A DNA stretch of 11,130 nucleotides from Acidobacteriota bacterium (lineage in GTDB: Bacteria > Acidobacteriota > UBA6911 > JACQSX01), in contig JACQGG010000150.1 in the NCBI GenBank assembly GCA_016199665.1, positions 1 through 11,130 on the forward strand. The letters are read 5' to 3'. The notes beneath the pieces were generated by a model. The model was not told the origin of the DNA and did no database searches. It saw only the letters and a program-made list of their open reading frames with translations. The translations under genes were made by a program, and so were the position numbers. Within the stretch, counting starts at the first letter, position 1. Each line of letters opens with the position of its first letter. Positions 1-6,398 of the stretch are shown here, piece by piece.

Positions 1-172
1 GCAACAATGATAAGCAAAAACTCCTGGTTGGGAAAGGGCGGTTCAACACTGTCGTCCTGGTCCCTTCCGGAAGAACTCTCCTGCTTTCGGCTGCCACGCT
101 TCAATGGCACAAGCCCGCATCCCGCACGTATGGTATAAATATGCCAAGTCCCTATCCGCAGGAGGTGACATC
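1..172. other. Left-edge leader region, possible tail of an upstream gene
   Basis: No gene can be called firmly here. On the plus strand, the frame starting at base 3 stays open from the window edge to a TGA at 186-188. It would encode a 61-residue tail containing KLLVGKGRF and VLVPSGRTLLLSAATLQW, which looks protein-like. It would overlap the GTG start at 173 by 16 bases, as in a translationally coupled operon. The frame starting at base 1 is also open, to about 138, but its translation is less convincing. If the base-3 frame is real, the metallo-hydrolase is a downstream member of an operon. Only the sequence to the left could settle this. Confidence 0.25.
160..167 (+). promoter_or_regulatory. 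Ribosome binding site that decides a GTG start
   Basis: AGGAGGTG lies five bases before a GTG at 173-175. This is a near-perfect anti-Shine-Dalgarno match at good spacing. Starting at this GTG puts a clean signal peptide at the very N-terminus. The longer ATG start at 104 would add 23 residues ahead of the signal peptide, and no comparable site precedes it. Confidence 0.8.
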
Positions 173-1333
173 GTGCAGCGATGTTTGATTTTTCTGTTGG
201 CGGTTGCAGGCTTTATGACCTTCCCGGTCCAAACCCGTGCCGTTACGGGTGAGACGGCTGAGTTCAGGAAGCTTGCCGACGACGTCTATGCATACGTGGG
301 TAAGTTGAATGAGGCCAATGCAACGGTGGTGGTGACATCCGAGGGGGTGGTCGTCATCGACACGGGCAACAGCCAGCCGGAAACACGCAACCTCTTGAAG
401 CACATTCAATCAGTGACCCGGCAGCCCGTTCGCTACGTCATCATCAGCCAAAACCATGGTGATCACATACAGGGGACGCCGCTTTTCTCGCCGCCGGCGA
501 CGGTGATCCTGCACCAGAAAGTGGCAAGGGATTGGCTGGCCTGGAAACCGCATCTGATCAAGGTCTGGCGCAAGCGGTTCCCGGAGAGAACGGAGGCGCT
601 CAAGGATTTTCTTCCTGTCGATGCTGTTGCGAGTTTCACCGACCGTTTAACTCTTCGTCTGGGCGGCAAGACGATAGAGCTCATTTACGTGGATGACACC
701 TATAATCCCGGAGATATCGCCGTGTGGCTCCCTCAGGACGGTGTGCTCCACGGGGGTTTTGCGGCGTACAAAGAGCGCCATCCGGACATGCGCCCGGATT
801 ACAGCCACGGTACGACCTGGGGCATGCTCAAGCAGCTTGAGGCCCTGATCCCCTTGAAGCCGAAGTTTGTGGTGCCAAGCCACGGTCCCGTGGGTGATGT
901 GAAGGACCTCCAGGTCATGGTCGACTATCTGCTGGCCGCGCGACAACGCGTGCGCGCCATGATGGACCGGGGAATGACCGTTGAGGCTATCAGAAAAGAA
1001 TTTCATATGAAGGAGTACGCAGGCTGGGATCGTGAGATCCATCTCCCTATTATGGCGGCCGCCCTTTACCGCGAGCTCAAAGGTGAGGGACCTGAGATTG
1101 CTTCTGTGGTGGAGAAGCAAATCCGCGGCAAGATCCTCAAGATCCAGGAAGGGGGCGTGTATCTCACCGTTGTTTCTGACTCCGGCCAGGAGCTTCCGCT
1201 GAGGGTTGCCACGGTGGCCGATGTTGAGGGAATCCCCGACCGTTCCCATTTCAAGGTCGGAATGAGATTTACAGCCATTTATGAGGAGCAGAAGGAGTGG
1301 AACGAAGTGCTGGAAATCAAGGTTGAACCGTAA
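173..1333 (+). CDS. Exported metallo-beta-lactamase-fold protein with altered metal site
   Basis: From the GTG start this is a 386-residue protein. Residues 1-23 form a signal peptide (hydrophobic run LIFLLAVAGF, likely cleavage after TRA), so it should act in the periplasm or outside. Residues about 30-240 follow the metallo-beta-lactamase fold: strand VVVIDTG, then the metal loop SQNHGDHIQG, then a late HG motif in VPSHGPVG (His237). The family loop is HxHxDH; here the first His is Gln93, while His95, Asp97 and His98 remain. The usual AHTPGD motif reads TYNPGD (Tyr177) and the usual bridging GD reads HGG (193-195). Residues about 316-386 form an extra beta-rich domain starting RGKILKIQEGG. 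Known members of this fold hydrolyse many kinds of substrate, so none can be named. Gln at the first ligand position is also found in GOB-type class B3 beta-lactamases, but overall similarity to resistance enzymes is not evident. It is convergent with the amidohydrolase. Confidence 0.88.
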   Translation: MQRCLIFLLAVAGFMTFPVQTRAVTGETAEFRKLADDVYAYVGKLNEANATVVVTSEGVVVIDTGNSQPETRNLLKHIQSVTRQPVRYVIISQNHGDHIQGTPLFSPPATVILHQKVARDWLAWKPHLIKVWRKRFPERTEALKDFLPVDAVASFTDRLTLRLGGKTIELIYVDDTYNPGDIAVWLPQDGVLHGGFAAYKERHPDMRPDYSHGTTWGMLKQLEALIPLKPKFVVPSHGPVGDVKDLQVMVDYLLAARQRVRAMMDRGMTVEAIRKEFHMKEYAGWDREIHLPIMAAALYRELKGEGPEIASVVEKQIRGKILKIQEGGVYLTVVSDSGQELPLRVATVADVEGIPDRSHFKVGMRFTAIYEEQKEWNEVLEIKVEP

Positions 1334-1401
1334 CGGGGGCTGTCAAATTCGTTCCGCACCCGAAAGCAGCGTCAGTTGTCAGTTGAACGCGCCGATCGCC
1401 G

Positions 1402-3216
1402 TCACTCCTTGAAATTCACCAGCAGGTAAGCCCGGTTTGAGGTTCCACCCCATTGGGGTCGCTGCAGCGGCTCGGGGTTGGTCACCGTGATGGGAAATGT
1501 GCCGGGGCGCACGAGGCGACTCGCATCAATGATGGCCTTCAACTCCGTGGCGCTCACCAGGGTCGCCGGGACCGGTTCGCCGCCGAAGGTGACTTTCGAT
1601 CTCTTGGTAAAACCTACGCCATTGATCGTCAGTGTCAGGGTGGGGCTGCCCTCGGTGACGATCTTGGGAGAGACGGATTCAATCCCGGGGCTCAGTTGTC
1701 CGAACGAAGTAGTCCGCATCGACTCAGTTTCCTTCTTCAGAGCCGCCACCCAGGTTGGCCCCTCCACAGCAAGATTCGGCAAAGGATTGGTAAACGACGG
1801 ATGGTAAGTACGGTCGATGATCCTTCCGTCTTTCATCACCCGGTCGATTTTCATGAGGTTTCGGATGTCTTTGAGCGGATCTTCGCTGACAATGACCAGA
1901 TCGGCGAGTTTCCCCTGCTCAATTGTCCCCAGCCGGTCGAGGAGCCGGAAGGCCTCGGCTACGTTGCGAGTGGAGGCAACGATCGCCTGCATGGGGGTGA
2001 GGCCGACCTCAAATACCAGGATGTCCAGTTCGTGATGCAGCCCGATTCCGGCGACCGCCCAACCGTTGCCAGAGGCGTCGGTTCCAGCCAGGATCTTTCC
2101 TCCGGCGCGCACGAATTGGGCCGTGAATTTCTGCATGTTGTGGAAGCCCTTCTCACGCAGTTGGCGCACTCCAGGCTCGTCGTCAAACTCGGTGTAGTTG
2201 TCCAGCCACTTCAGACGAGTCCGCTCGGGTATGTAGGAGAGCTCAGGGAGTTCCAGCAGGCGATAGTCCTGCAACTCATACTCATTGCGCCGCTTCTGAA
2301 GCCCTCGCCCCTGGCAGACGAAATCCGGCTCAAGATAGACGCGCCGCTGGAGCAGGAGCTGGATTAATTCGGCCGCCTTGGCATCATCCATGTCGGCGAA
2401 GATGCTCGGGTCGAGCGAGTGCTCTTCCATATCACCCCACCCCTTCCACTTGGCGGGATCCTTGGCGATGGAGTAGCCCACGCCGGCCGCGTGCTCCAGG
2501 ATGTCCGCTCCCGCAAGGACCGCTTCTCTGGCGTACACGGTGGGTCCCAATGGCTGGGCCACGACGGGCAGGCCCGCTTTGTGGGCTTCCTCGGCGGCCG
2601 CTTGATAGGCTTCTGGCGGGGGCCCGCGATGGACTTTAATCATGTCGGCGCCAGCGTCGATGAAGCGCTTGGCGACCTCGCGGGCCTTATCCGGCGTCAT
2701 TACCACCTGCCGCGAGCTGAGCGGACCGGCCGCTGCTGTGACGCCGCCCAGGGCGGCGATGCGGCCGCCCGCCATGCTTCCCACGGCCACAAACAATCTG
2801 GGACCGGGAATCTTCCCGCGTTCAATCGCCTTCTTTTGAACCAGGGCCCATTCCTCCCCTCCTCCGATCTCAAAGACGGAGGTGACGCCGTGGTTGAGAA
2901 ACAGCTCGGGCAGATGTTCCTCGTTATAGTGGACATGCGCATCCATCAATCCGGGGACGATAAACTTACCGTCGGCATTGATGACCTGCGCTCCCGCCGG
3001 GTTGGAGCCCTCTCCCTTCCTGGTAACCGTTTCGATCCGGTTTCCCCGGATGATAATCCGCGAGCCCGGCACGGGCGGCCCGCCGTTGCCGTCGATCAGG
3101 GTTGCGCCTTCGATCACAATGATCGAAGACTGCTCGGCTTGTCCCCGGACCAGGGGGAGAACCGGGAAAAGGACAAAAAGGCTCAACGTGATCGCCTGGC
3201 AAACGCGTCGTTTCAT
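1402..3216 (-). CDS. Exported amidohydrolase with C-terminal IPT/TIG-like domain
   Basis: 604 residues from the ATG at 3216. GGAGG lies a few bases upstream; an upstream in-frame TTG overlaps that site and is rejected. Residues 1-27 are a signal peptide (LSLFVLFPVLPL, cleavage near RGQA). Residues 30-470 are an imidazolonepropionase/prolidase-like amidohydrolase: the N-terminal beta sandwich (VIEGATLIDGNG), the metal motif MDAHVHYN (His94, His96), Lys194 in MIKVHRG as candidate carboxylated lysine, His242 in ILEHAAG, Asp380 in LAGTDASG, and the closing GTIEQGKLADLVIV strand. The His expected in the motif usually read as VxxH is Gln221 (VVAQPLGP). Residues about 507-602 look like an IPT/TIG immunoglobulin-like domain (INGVGF, VTFGGEPVPA, VTNPEP). 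The family hydrolyses amide or related bonds such as dipeptides and cyclic ureas; the substrate here is unknown. Periplasmic or surface location follows from the signal peptide. Confidence 0.93.
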   Translation of the reverse strand: MKRRVCQAITLSLFVLFPVLPLVRGQAEQSSIIVIEGATLIDGNGGPPVPGSRIIIRGNRIETVTRKGEGSNPAGAQVINADGKFIVPGLMDAHVHYNEEHLPELFLNHGVTSVFEIGGGEEWALVQKKAIERGKIPGPRLFVAVGSMAGGRIAALGGVTAAAGPLSSRQVVMTPDKAREVAKRFIDAGADMIKVHRGPPPEAYQAAAEEAHKAGLPVVAQPLGPTVYAREAVLAGADILEHAAGVGYSIAKDPAKWKGWGDMEEHSLDPSIFADMDDAKAAELIQLLLQRRVYLEPDFVCQGRGLQKRRNEYELQDYRLLELPELSYIPERTRLKWLDNYTEFDDEPGVRQLREKGFHNMQKFTAQFVRAGGKILAGTDASGNGWAVAGIGLHHELDILVFEVGLTPMQAIVASTRNVAEAFRLLDRLGTIEQGKLADLVIVSEDPLKDIRNLMKIDRVMKDGRIIDRTYHPSFTNPLPNLAVEGPTWVAALKKETESMRTTSFGQLSPGIESVSPKIVTEGSPTLTLTINGVGFTKRSKVTFGGEPVPATLVSATELKAIIDASRLVRPGTFPITVTNPEPLQRPQWGGTSNRAYLLVNFKE

Positions 3217-3246
3217 GGGGCCTCCCTCCAAAGCATTCCTAGCCTG

Positions 3247-3271
3247 ATTCGGCTAACGATAAAGGCCGAAT
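3247..3271. repeat. Perfect 7-bp inverted repeat upstream of amidohydrolase
   Basis: ATTCGGC (3247-3253) and GCCGAAT (3265-3271) are exact reverse complements with an 11-base spacer. The repeat lies 31-55 bases before the amidohydrolase ATG, so it is either a regulator site or a hairpin in the 5' leader. It does not cover the ribosome binding site. Confidence 0.45.
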
Positions 3272-3458
3272 AAGCCCGCGCCTGTAAGTTATCCGGAAAC
3301 CAGTACGCTGGTGCCTGACTGAGACTGCTGCCAATATACCCGTCTCTGGGCCGCATCGCAAGTGAACACGCGAAAAGTCGAGAAGGGCGGCGGGTCATGC
3401 CGGGGGCAAAACACTGAGGAAACGGCCGGAGCCACCAAAGCCGGGCTGCATCCTTATC

Positions 3459-3487
3459 TTGACAAGCCGGAGAGCCTTGCTCAGAAT
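3459..3487 (+). promoter_or_regulatory. Candidate sigma70 promoter for the substrate-binding protein
   Basis: TTGACA (3459-3464), a perfect -35 box, is followed after 17 bases by CAGAAT (3482-3487), four of six matches to the -10 consensus. Transcription would start near 3494 and give a leader of about 80 bases. This rests on motif match only. Confidence 0.35.
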
Positions 3488-3575
3488 GACCTCATCTCTT
3501 GGTTTGAGCTCATACCTGAGAGCGACGCTTGCCGTGGAACTCGATCATTACTGAAAGCGGGGAGGTTCTCCAAGC

Positions 3576-4580
3576 ATGATTTTGAGAGGGTTGTTGACCG
3601 GTTTTCTCACCTTGGCATTTGCATCCGTGGCGGCGGCGGAAGACCGGTTGCGAATCGGCGTATTCAGCCGCGACGCAGTGAGTTTTGTGGCAGAGGGCAA
3701 GGGGTTCCTCCGCCAGGAGGGAATTCATGTCGAGTACGCCCTCGTGCGGGCGTCGGTCGAGCTGATGCGAAATTTCGTGGACGGAAAGTTTGACCTGATT
3801 CACACCACGGCGGACAATGTAATCGCCTGGGCCGAAGGCCAGGGAGCGGATCCTCAAAAGCACGACTTTGTCATCTTCATCGGGGGACGCAAGGGGCTGG
3901 CGCTGGAGCTGGTGGCAGCTCCGGGGATTTCAAGCGTTGCCGGTTTCAAGGGGAAAATACTGGCTGTCGATGCAATCAATACGGGCTACGCTCCGGTTCT
4001 GGTTTACATGCTGAAGAAACAGGGCCTGACTCTCGGGAAGGATTACACCGTGAAACCTGTCGGCGGAACCGGGGCGCGCCTGGACGCCCTCTTGAAAGGA
4101 GAAGCCGCCGGGGGATTTGTGCCCTTCACGGACGATTTGAAACGCAAGGGCTTCCGGCTTCTGGCCCGGTCTCAGGACACCCTCCCCAACTACGCCGTAG
4201 GGATCGGGGCCGCAAGGGGAGACTGGGCCGGCCAGCACGAAGAGCTGCTGGTGCGCTACATCCGTGCGCTCGTTCGCTCGATCGGCTGGCTGCTCGAGAC
4301 CAAGAACAAGACAGAAGCGATTCAGATTTTCCGCTCAGGGTTAGGAGACTCCCTTGAACAGGCCCGCCAGCTCTATGAAGAATCCTTCGACCCCAAAATC
4401 GGTGTAATTCCGCGCGGAAAAATCGATCCAAGGGGAATTCAGACCGTTCTCGATCTTCGCGAGCTGATGGGTGAGATGAAAGCGCCGCTTCCCTCACCTG
4501 ACAAATACATTGCGGAGCACTACTACGAAAAAGCAATCGCCACCCTGGCAGGCCCCTCGGCGGGCGAACTCAGGAAGTAG
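3576..4580 (+). CDS. Periplasmic substrate-binding protein, NMT1/SsuA-like
   Basis: 334 residues. The ATG at 3576 follows GGGGAGG (3559-3565), ten bases away, which is on the long side. Residues 1-21 are a signal peptide ending in VAAA. The mature protein starts DRLRIGVFSRDAVSF and has the layout of type-2 binding proteins of the NMT1/SsuA/ThiY group: an early lobe with GKGFLRQEGI and DGKFDLIHTTADNVIAWAEG, a middle part with FKGKILAVD (124-132), and the VGGTGARLDALLKGEAAGGF segment (162-181). These proteins normally deliver nitrate, sulfonates, pyrimidine precursors or aromatic acids to an ABC permease. No permease or ATPase gene lies in this window, so it is an orphan here. The cysteine-rich motif of yeast Thi5 is absent. 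It is not a lipoprotein, since no Cys follows the signal peptide. The gene is convergent with the cytochrome/propeller gene. Confidence 0.88.
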   Translation: MILRGLLTGFLTLAFASVAAAEDRLRIGVFSRDAVSFVAEGKGFLRQEGIHVEYALVRASVELMRNFVDGKFDLIHTTADNVIAWAEGQGADPQKHDFVIFIGGRKGLALELVAAPGISSVAGFKGKILAVDAINTGYAPVLVYMLKKQGLTLGKDYTVKPVGGTGARLDALLKGEAAGGFVPFTDDLKRKGFRLLARSQDTLPNYAVGIGAARGDWAGQHEELLVRYIRALVRSIGWLLETKNKTEAIQIFRSGLGDSLEQARQLYEESFDPKIGVIPRGKIDPRGIQTVLDLRELMGEMKAPLPSPDKYIAEHYYEKAIATLAGPSAGELRK

Positions 4581-4627
4581 AAAATAACGGCTGCCAAACC
4601 TCCTGCGCCGCTGCAATTGTCTCTCGA

Positions 4628-6283
4628 CTAATCCAGCGGCTGGATGCGAACCAACCAACCGTCGTGATCCACGTACCAAACCGTCACCGGACTGGTTGAA
4701 TTGTCGATCCAACTCTCCCGGTCGTGGCCATAGGGTTCGGGCAGCAAGTACTCGGTCCATTGCTGGGTCTTGGGATTGAACCGGACATATCGTCCCGCCT
4801 GCAATTCTCCCGCCCACACCTCTCCGTTCTTGTCGGCTTTGGCGGTATAGAGGGACCCGTACGGAGTCGGCACGGGAAATTCGCGGATCCTGCGCTTGGC
4901 CGTCTCGAACTCCACCAGGACGCCTCCCCGCCCTCCAGACCAGTAGTTTCCCTGGGGGTCAAACTCTCCGCGGGCTGGGCCGGAATTGCGGCTTGTCTCG
5001 ACTTCGAAAATCTCTCCGGTTCTGCTGTCGACGATCACAACACCGTCTTGCGGCCAGGCGCCTCCCCCAAAATACCTCCCATCCCAGCTTATGGCGCTTC
5101 CGTAAGTGTTGCGGAACCTCTTCAAATCGTATCTCTTGATCGCGTTTCCTGACTTCGGGTCGACTTTCGAGACCGCGCCGTCCCGGCACTTCCAGATGAA
5201 GCCCTCCGGATCGATCGCGTAGTTGCCGCCCATCGGCGAATTCAACGGCTCGGCCACCTTCCAGGCAATTTTCGAGAACTCTTCCTTGCGGGGGTCGAAG
5301 CGCACAATATTGTGCGCCCAGTTCTCCGAAGCCCAGACAATGTCGTTGCGATCCACAAAAATCCAGTGGGTGCCGGGAAGGGCTCCGGGCACGGGAGGTA
5401 CGCGATACTCTTTCACAGAACCGGTGCGCGGATCCATTCGCCCGATATAGGAACTCCGATGGGGGCTGTACCAGAGATTGCCCTCTGAGTCGCCTGCCAC
5501 ATCGTGCGTGGCGAGCTCCAGGCGCGGCAGCTCGTATTCAGTAATGATGGCCCGCGTCGATCGCCCGCGCGGCCGCGAAAGCGCGACAAACGGCGGGTCT
5601 TTCGACTCCGGTCCTCGCACCGCCGCGAGCCACTTCACCAGCCGCGCTTCATCCTCCTGGGGCAGGCGGCCGCGCTCGTTTACATTGATCAGCGCGGAGC
5701 CCGCGCCGTGTGTCATCCGGGATACAATCTGGCTCCAACCCTGCTCGTCATGCCGGCTTCGAAAGATCTGCTGGTAGGAATGGCACCAGTTGCAGTTGAC
5801 CGTCAGAAGTTTTTTCTCATCCCCGGTTCCGGACAGGCTCAAGAGCCACTCTGCGCCGCTGAGCTGCGCCGCAATTTCGGGGAAAGGCGGCAACAACTCC
5901 GCGTCTGTGATGCGCTCCAGGACAATATCCTCCAGCGGCGCCGGTCCGTTGATCTGAACCGATTCCTTTACATAGGGATGAAATTCCAGCGGCCGGGCGA
6001 TACGAAGCGTGTAAGCGCCCGATTCCATCATGGGGAATTGGTAACGGCCGTCTTCGTTGCTATAGACGGTGGTCCGGATGGCGCTCTTTTGCGAAATCAA
6101 CTGGACCATGATCCCTTCGAGCGCCTCACCCTTGGAGGAGCGCACCATACCCTTCGGGCCTCCCAGGAGCCTGTTTCCGCCTGGGGCCTGCGCGAGGAGC
6201 GCCACAAGCGCCAATGAAAACACCCACGCCAGTATGGGAAGCCGCCGGGCGGCGGACTGTCTAAACTCGATTCGATTTGCCAT
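4628..6283 (-). CDS. Exported regulatory-like/cytochrome c/Vgb-like propeller fusion
   Basis: 551 residues from the ATG at 6283, chosen because AAAGGAGG (6289-6296) sits five bases upstream and the protein then begins with an export signal (residues 10-34, LPILAWVFSLALVALL). Three parts follow. Residues about 42-123 are a carboxypeptidase-regulatory-like beta sandwich (SNEDGRYQFPMMESGAYTLRI). Residues about 135-225 are a haem c domain with CNWCH (164-168); the likely axial ligand is Met190 in a WSQIVSRMTHG segment, the spacing seen in short cytochrome domains of quinohemoprotein amine dehydrogenase type. Residues 245-551 are a beta propeller like Vgb/streptogramin lyase and SMP-30 proteins, with recurring units such as GNLWYSPH, DIVWASEN, GFIWKCRD, GNYWSGG and GEVWAGE. 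It probably binds or oxidises a compound and passes electrons through the haem. True streptogramin lyase activity is not supported. It lies downstream of the small cytochrome in the same direction. Confidence 0.88.
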   Translation of the reverse strand: MANRIEFRQSAARRLPILAWVFSLALVALLAQAPGGNRLLGGPKGMVRSSKGEALEGIMVQLISQKSAIRTTVYSNEDGRYQFPMMESGAYTLRIARPLEFHPYVKESVQINGPAPLEDIVLERITDAELLPPFPEIAAQLSGAEWLLSLSGTGDEKKLLTVNCNWCHSYQQIFRSRHDEQGWSQIVSRMTHGAGSALINVNERGRLPQEDEARLVKWLAAVRGPESKDPPFVALSRPRGRSTRAIITEYELPRLELATHDVAGDSEGNLWYSPHRSSYIGRMDPRTGSVKEYRVPPVPGALPGTHWIFVDRNDIVWASENWAHNIVRFDPRKEEFSKIAWKVAEPLNSPMGGNYAIDPEGFIWKCRDGAVSKVDPKSGNAIKRYDLKRFRNTYGSAISWDGRYFGGGAWPQDGVVIVDSRTGEIFEVETSRNSGPARGEFDPQGNYWSGGRGGVLVEFETAKRRIREFPVPTPYGSLYTAKADKNGEVWAGELQAGRYVRFNPKTQQWTEYLLPEPYGHDRESWIDNSTSPVTVWYVDHDGWLVRIQPLD

Positions 6284-6288
6284 CGCCC

Positions 6289-6296
6289 CCTCCTTT
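6289..6296 (-). promoter_or_regulatory. Ribosome binding site that decides the fusion-protein start
   Basis: On the minus strand AAAGGAGG lies five bases before the ATG at 6283. The frame continues upstream to another candidate start at 6394, but that would put 37 mostly polar residues in front of the export signal. Confidence 0.75.
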
Positions 6297-6398
6297 GTCG
6301 CCCGGTGCCAACCGTCGGTGGAATACCGCGGTCCGGCGGGCGAGCAGGTTGTCTGGATTCGAATTGGCTCCGCGTTGTGTGGTCGTGAACGCAAACCC

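Larger units (their letters stand above)
3217..3575. promoter_or_regulatory. Divergent regulatory gap, amidohydrolase and binding protein
   Basis: These 359 bases separate the starts of two divergent genes. I see no convincing gene: an open frame from a GTG at 3362 runs 217 bases into the binding-protein gene in another frame and looks like a shadow. The gap holds an inverted repeat close to the amidohydrolase start, a smaller one at 3299-3312 (ACCAG, four bases, CTGGT), and a sigma70-like promoter facing the binding protein. I could not find a convincing promoter for the amidohydrolase, although it must lie here. Confidence 0.6.

Noticed and set aside
173..1333. Antibiotic resistance beta-lactamase.
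   Set aside because: The fold is shared by many enzymes. Gln at the first ligand position recalls GOB enzymes, but the Tyr177 and HGG changes and the extra C-terminal domain do not fit known resistance enzymes.
1371..1384. Tandem GTCAGTT-GTCAGTT repeat between the first two genes.
   Set aside because: Two copies of seven bases in a short convergent gap are easily chance; no stem or attachment-site context.
1334..1401. Terminator between the two convergent hydrolase genes.
   Set aside because: Only four-base pairings could be found, with no T run; nothing to support a call. The gap at 4581-4627 is similarly empty.
1453..3273. Long open frames on the plus strand opposite the amidohydrolase (1453-2367 and 2419-3273).
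   Set aside because: They lie antisense to a gene with clear family motifs, have arginine/histidine-rich translations without recognisable domains, and reflect GC-rich codon usage of the opposite strand.
3362..3793. Possible 143-residue gene starting in the divergent gap.
   Set aside because: It starts at a GTG without a ribosome binding site, runs deep into the binding-protein gene in another frame, and its second half is a frame-shifted shadow rich in Arg and Gly.
4628..6283. Streptogramin (virginiamycin B) lyase activity for the propeller.
   Set aside because: Propeller resemblance to Vgb is general. I could not place the lyase catalytic residues, and the fused haem domain points to redox chemistry.
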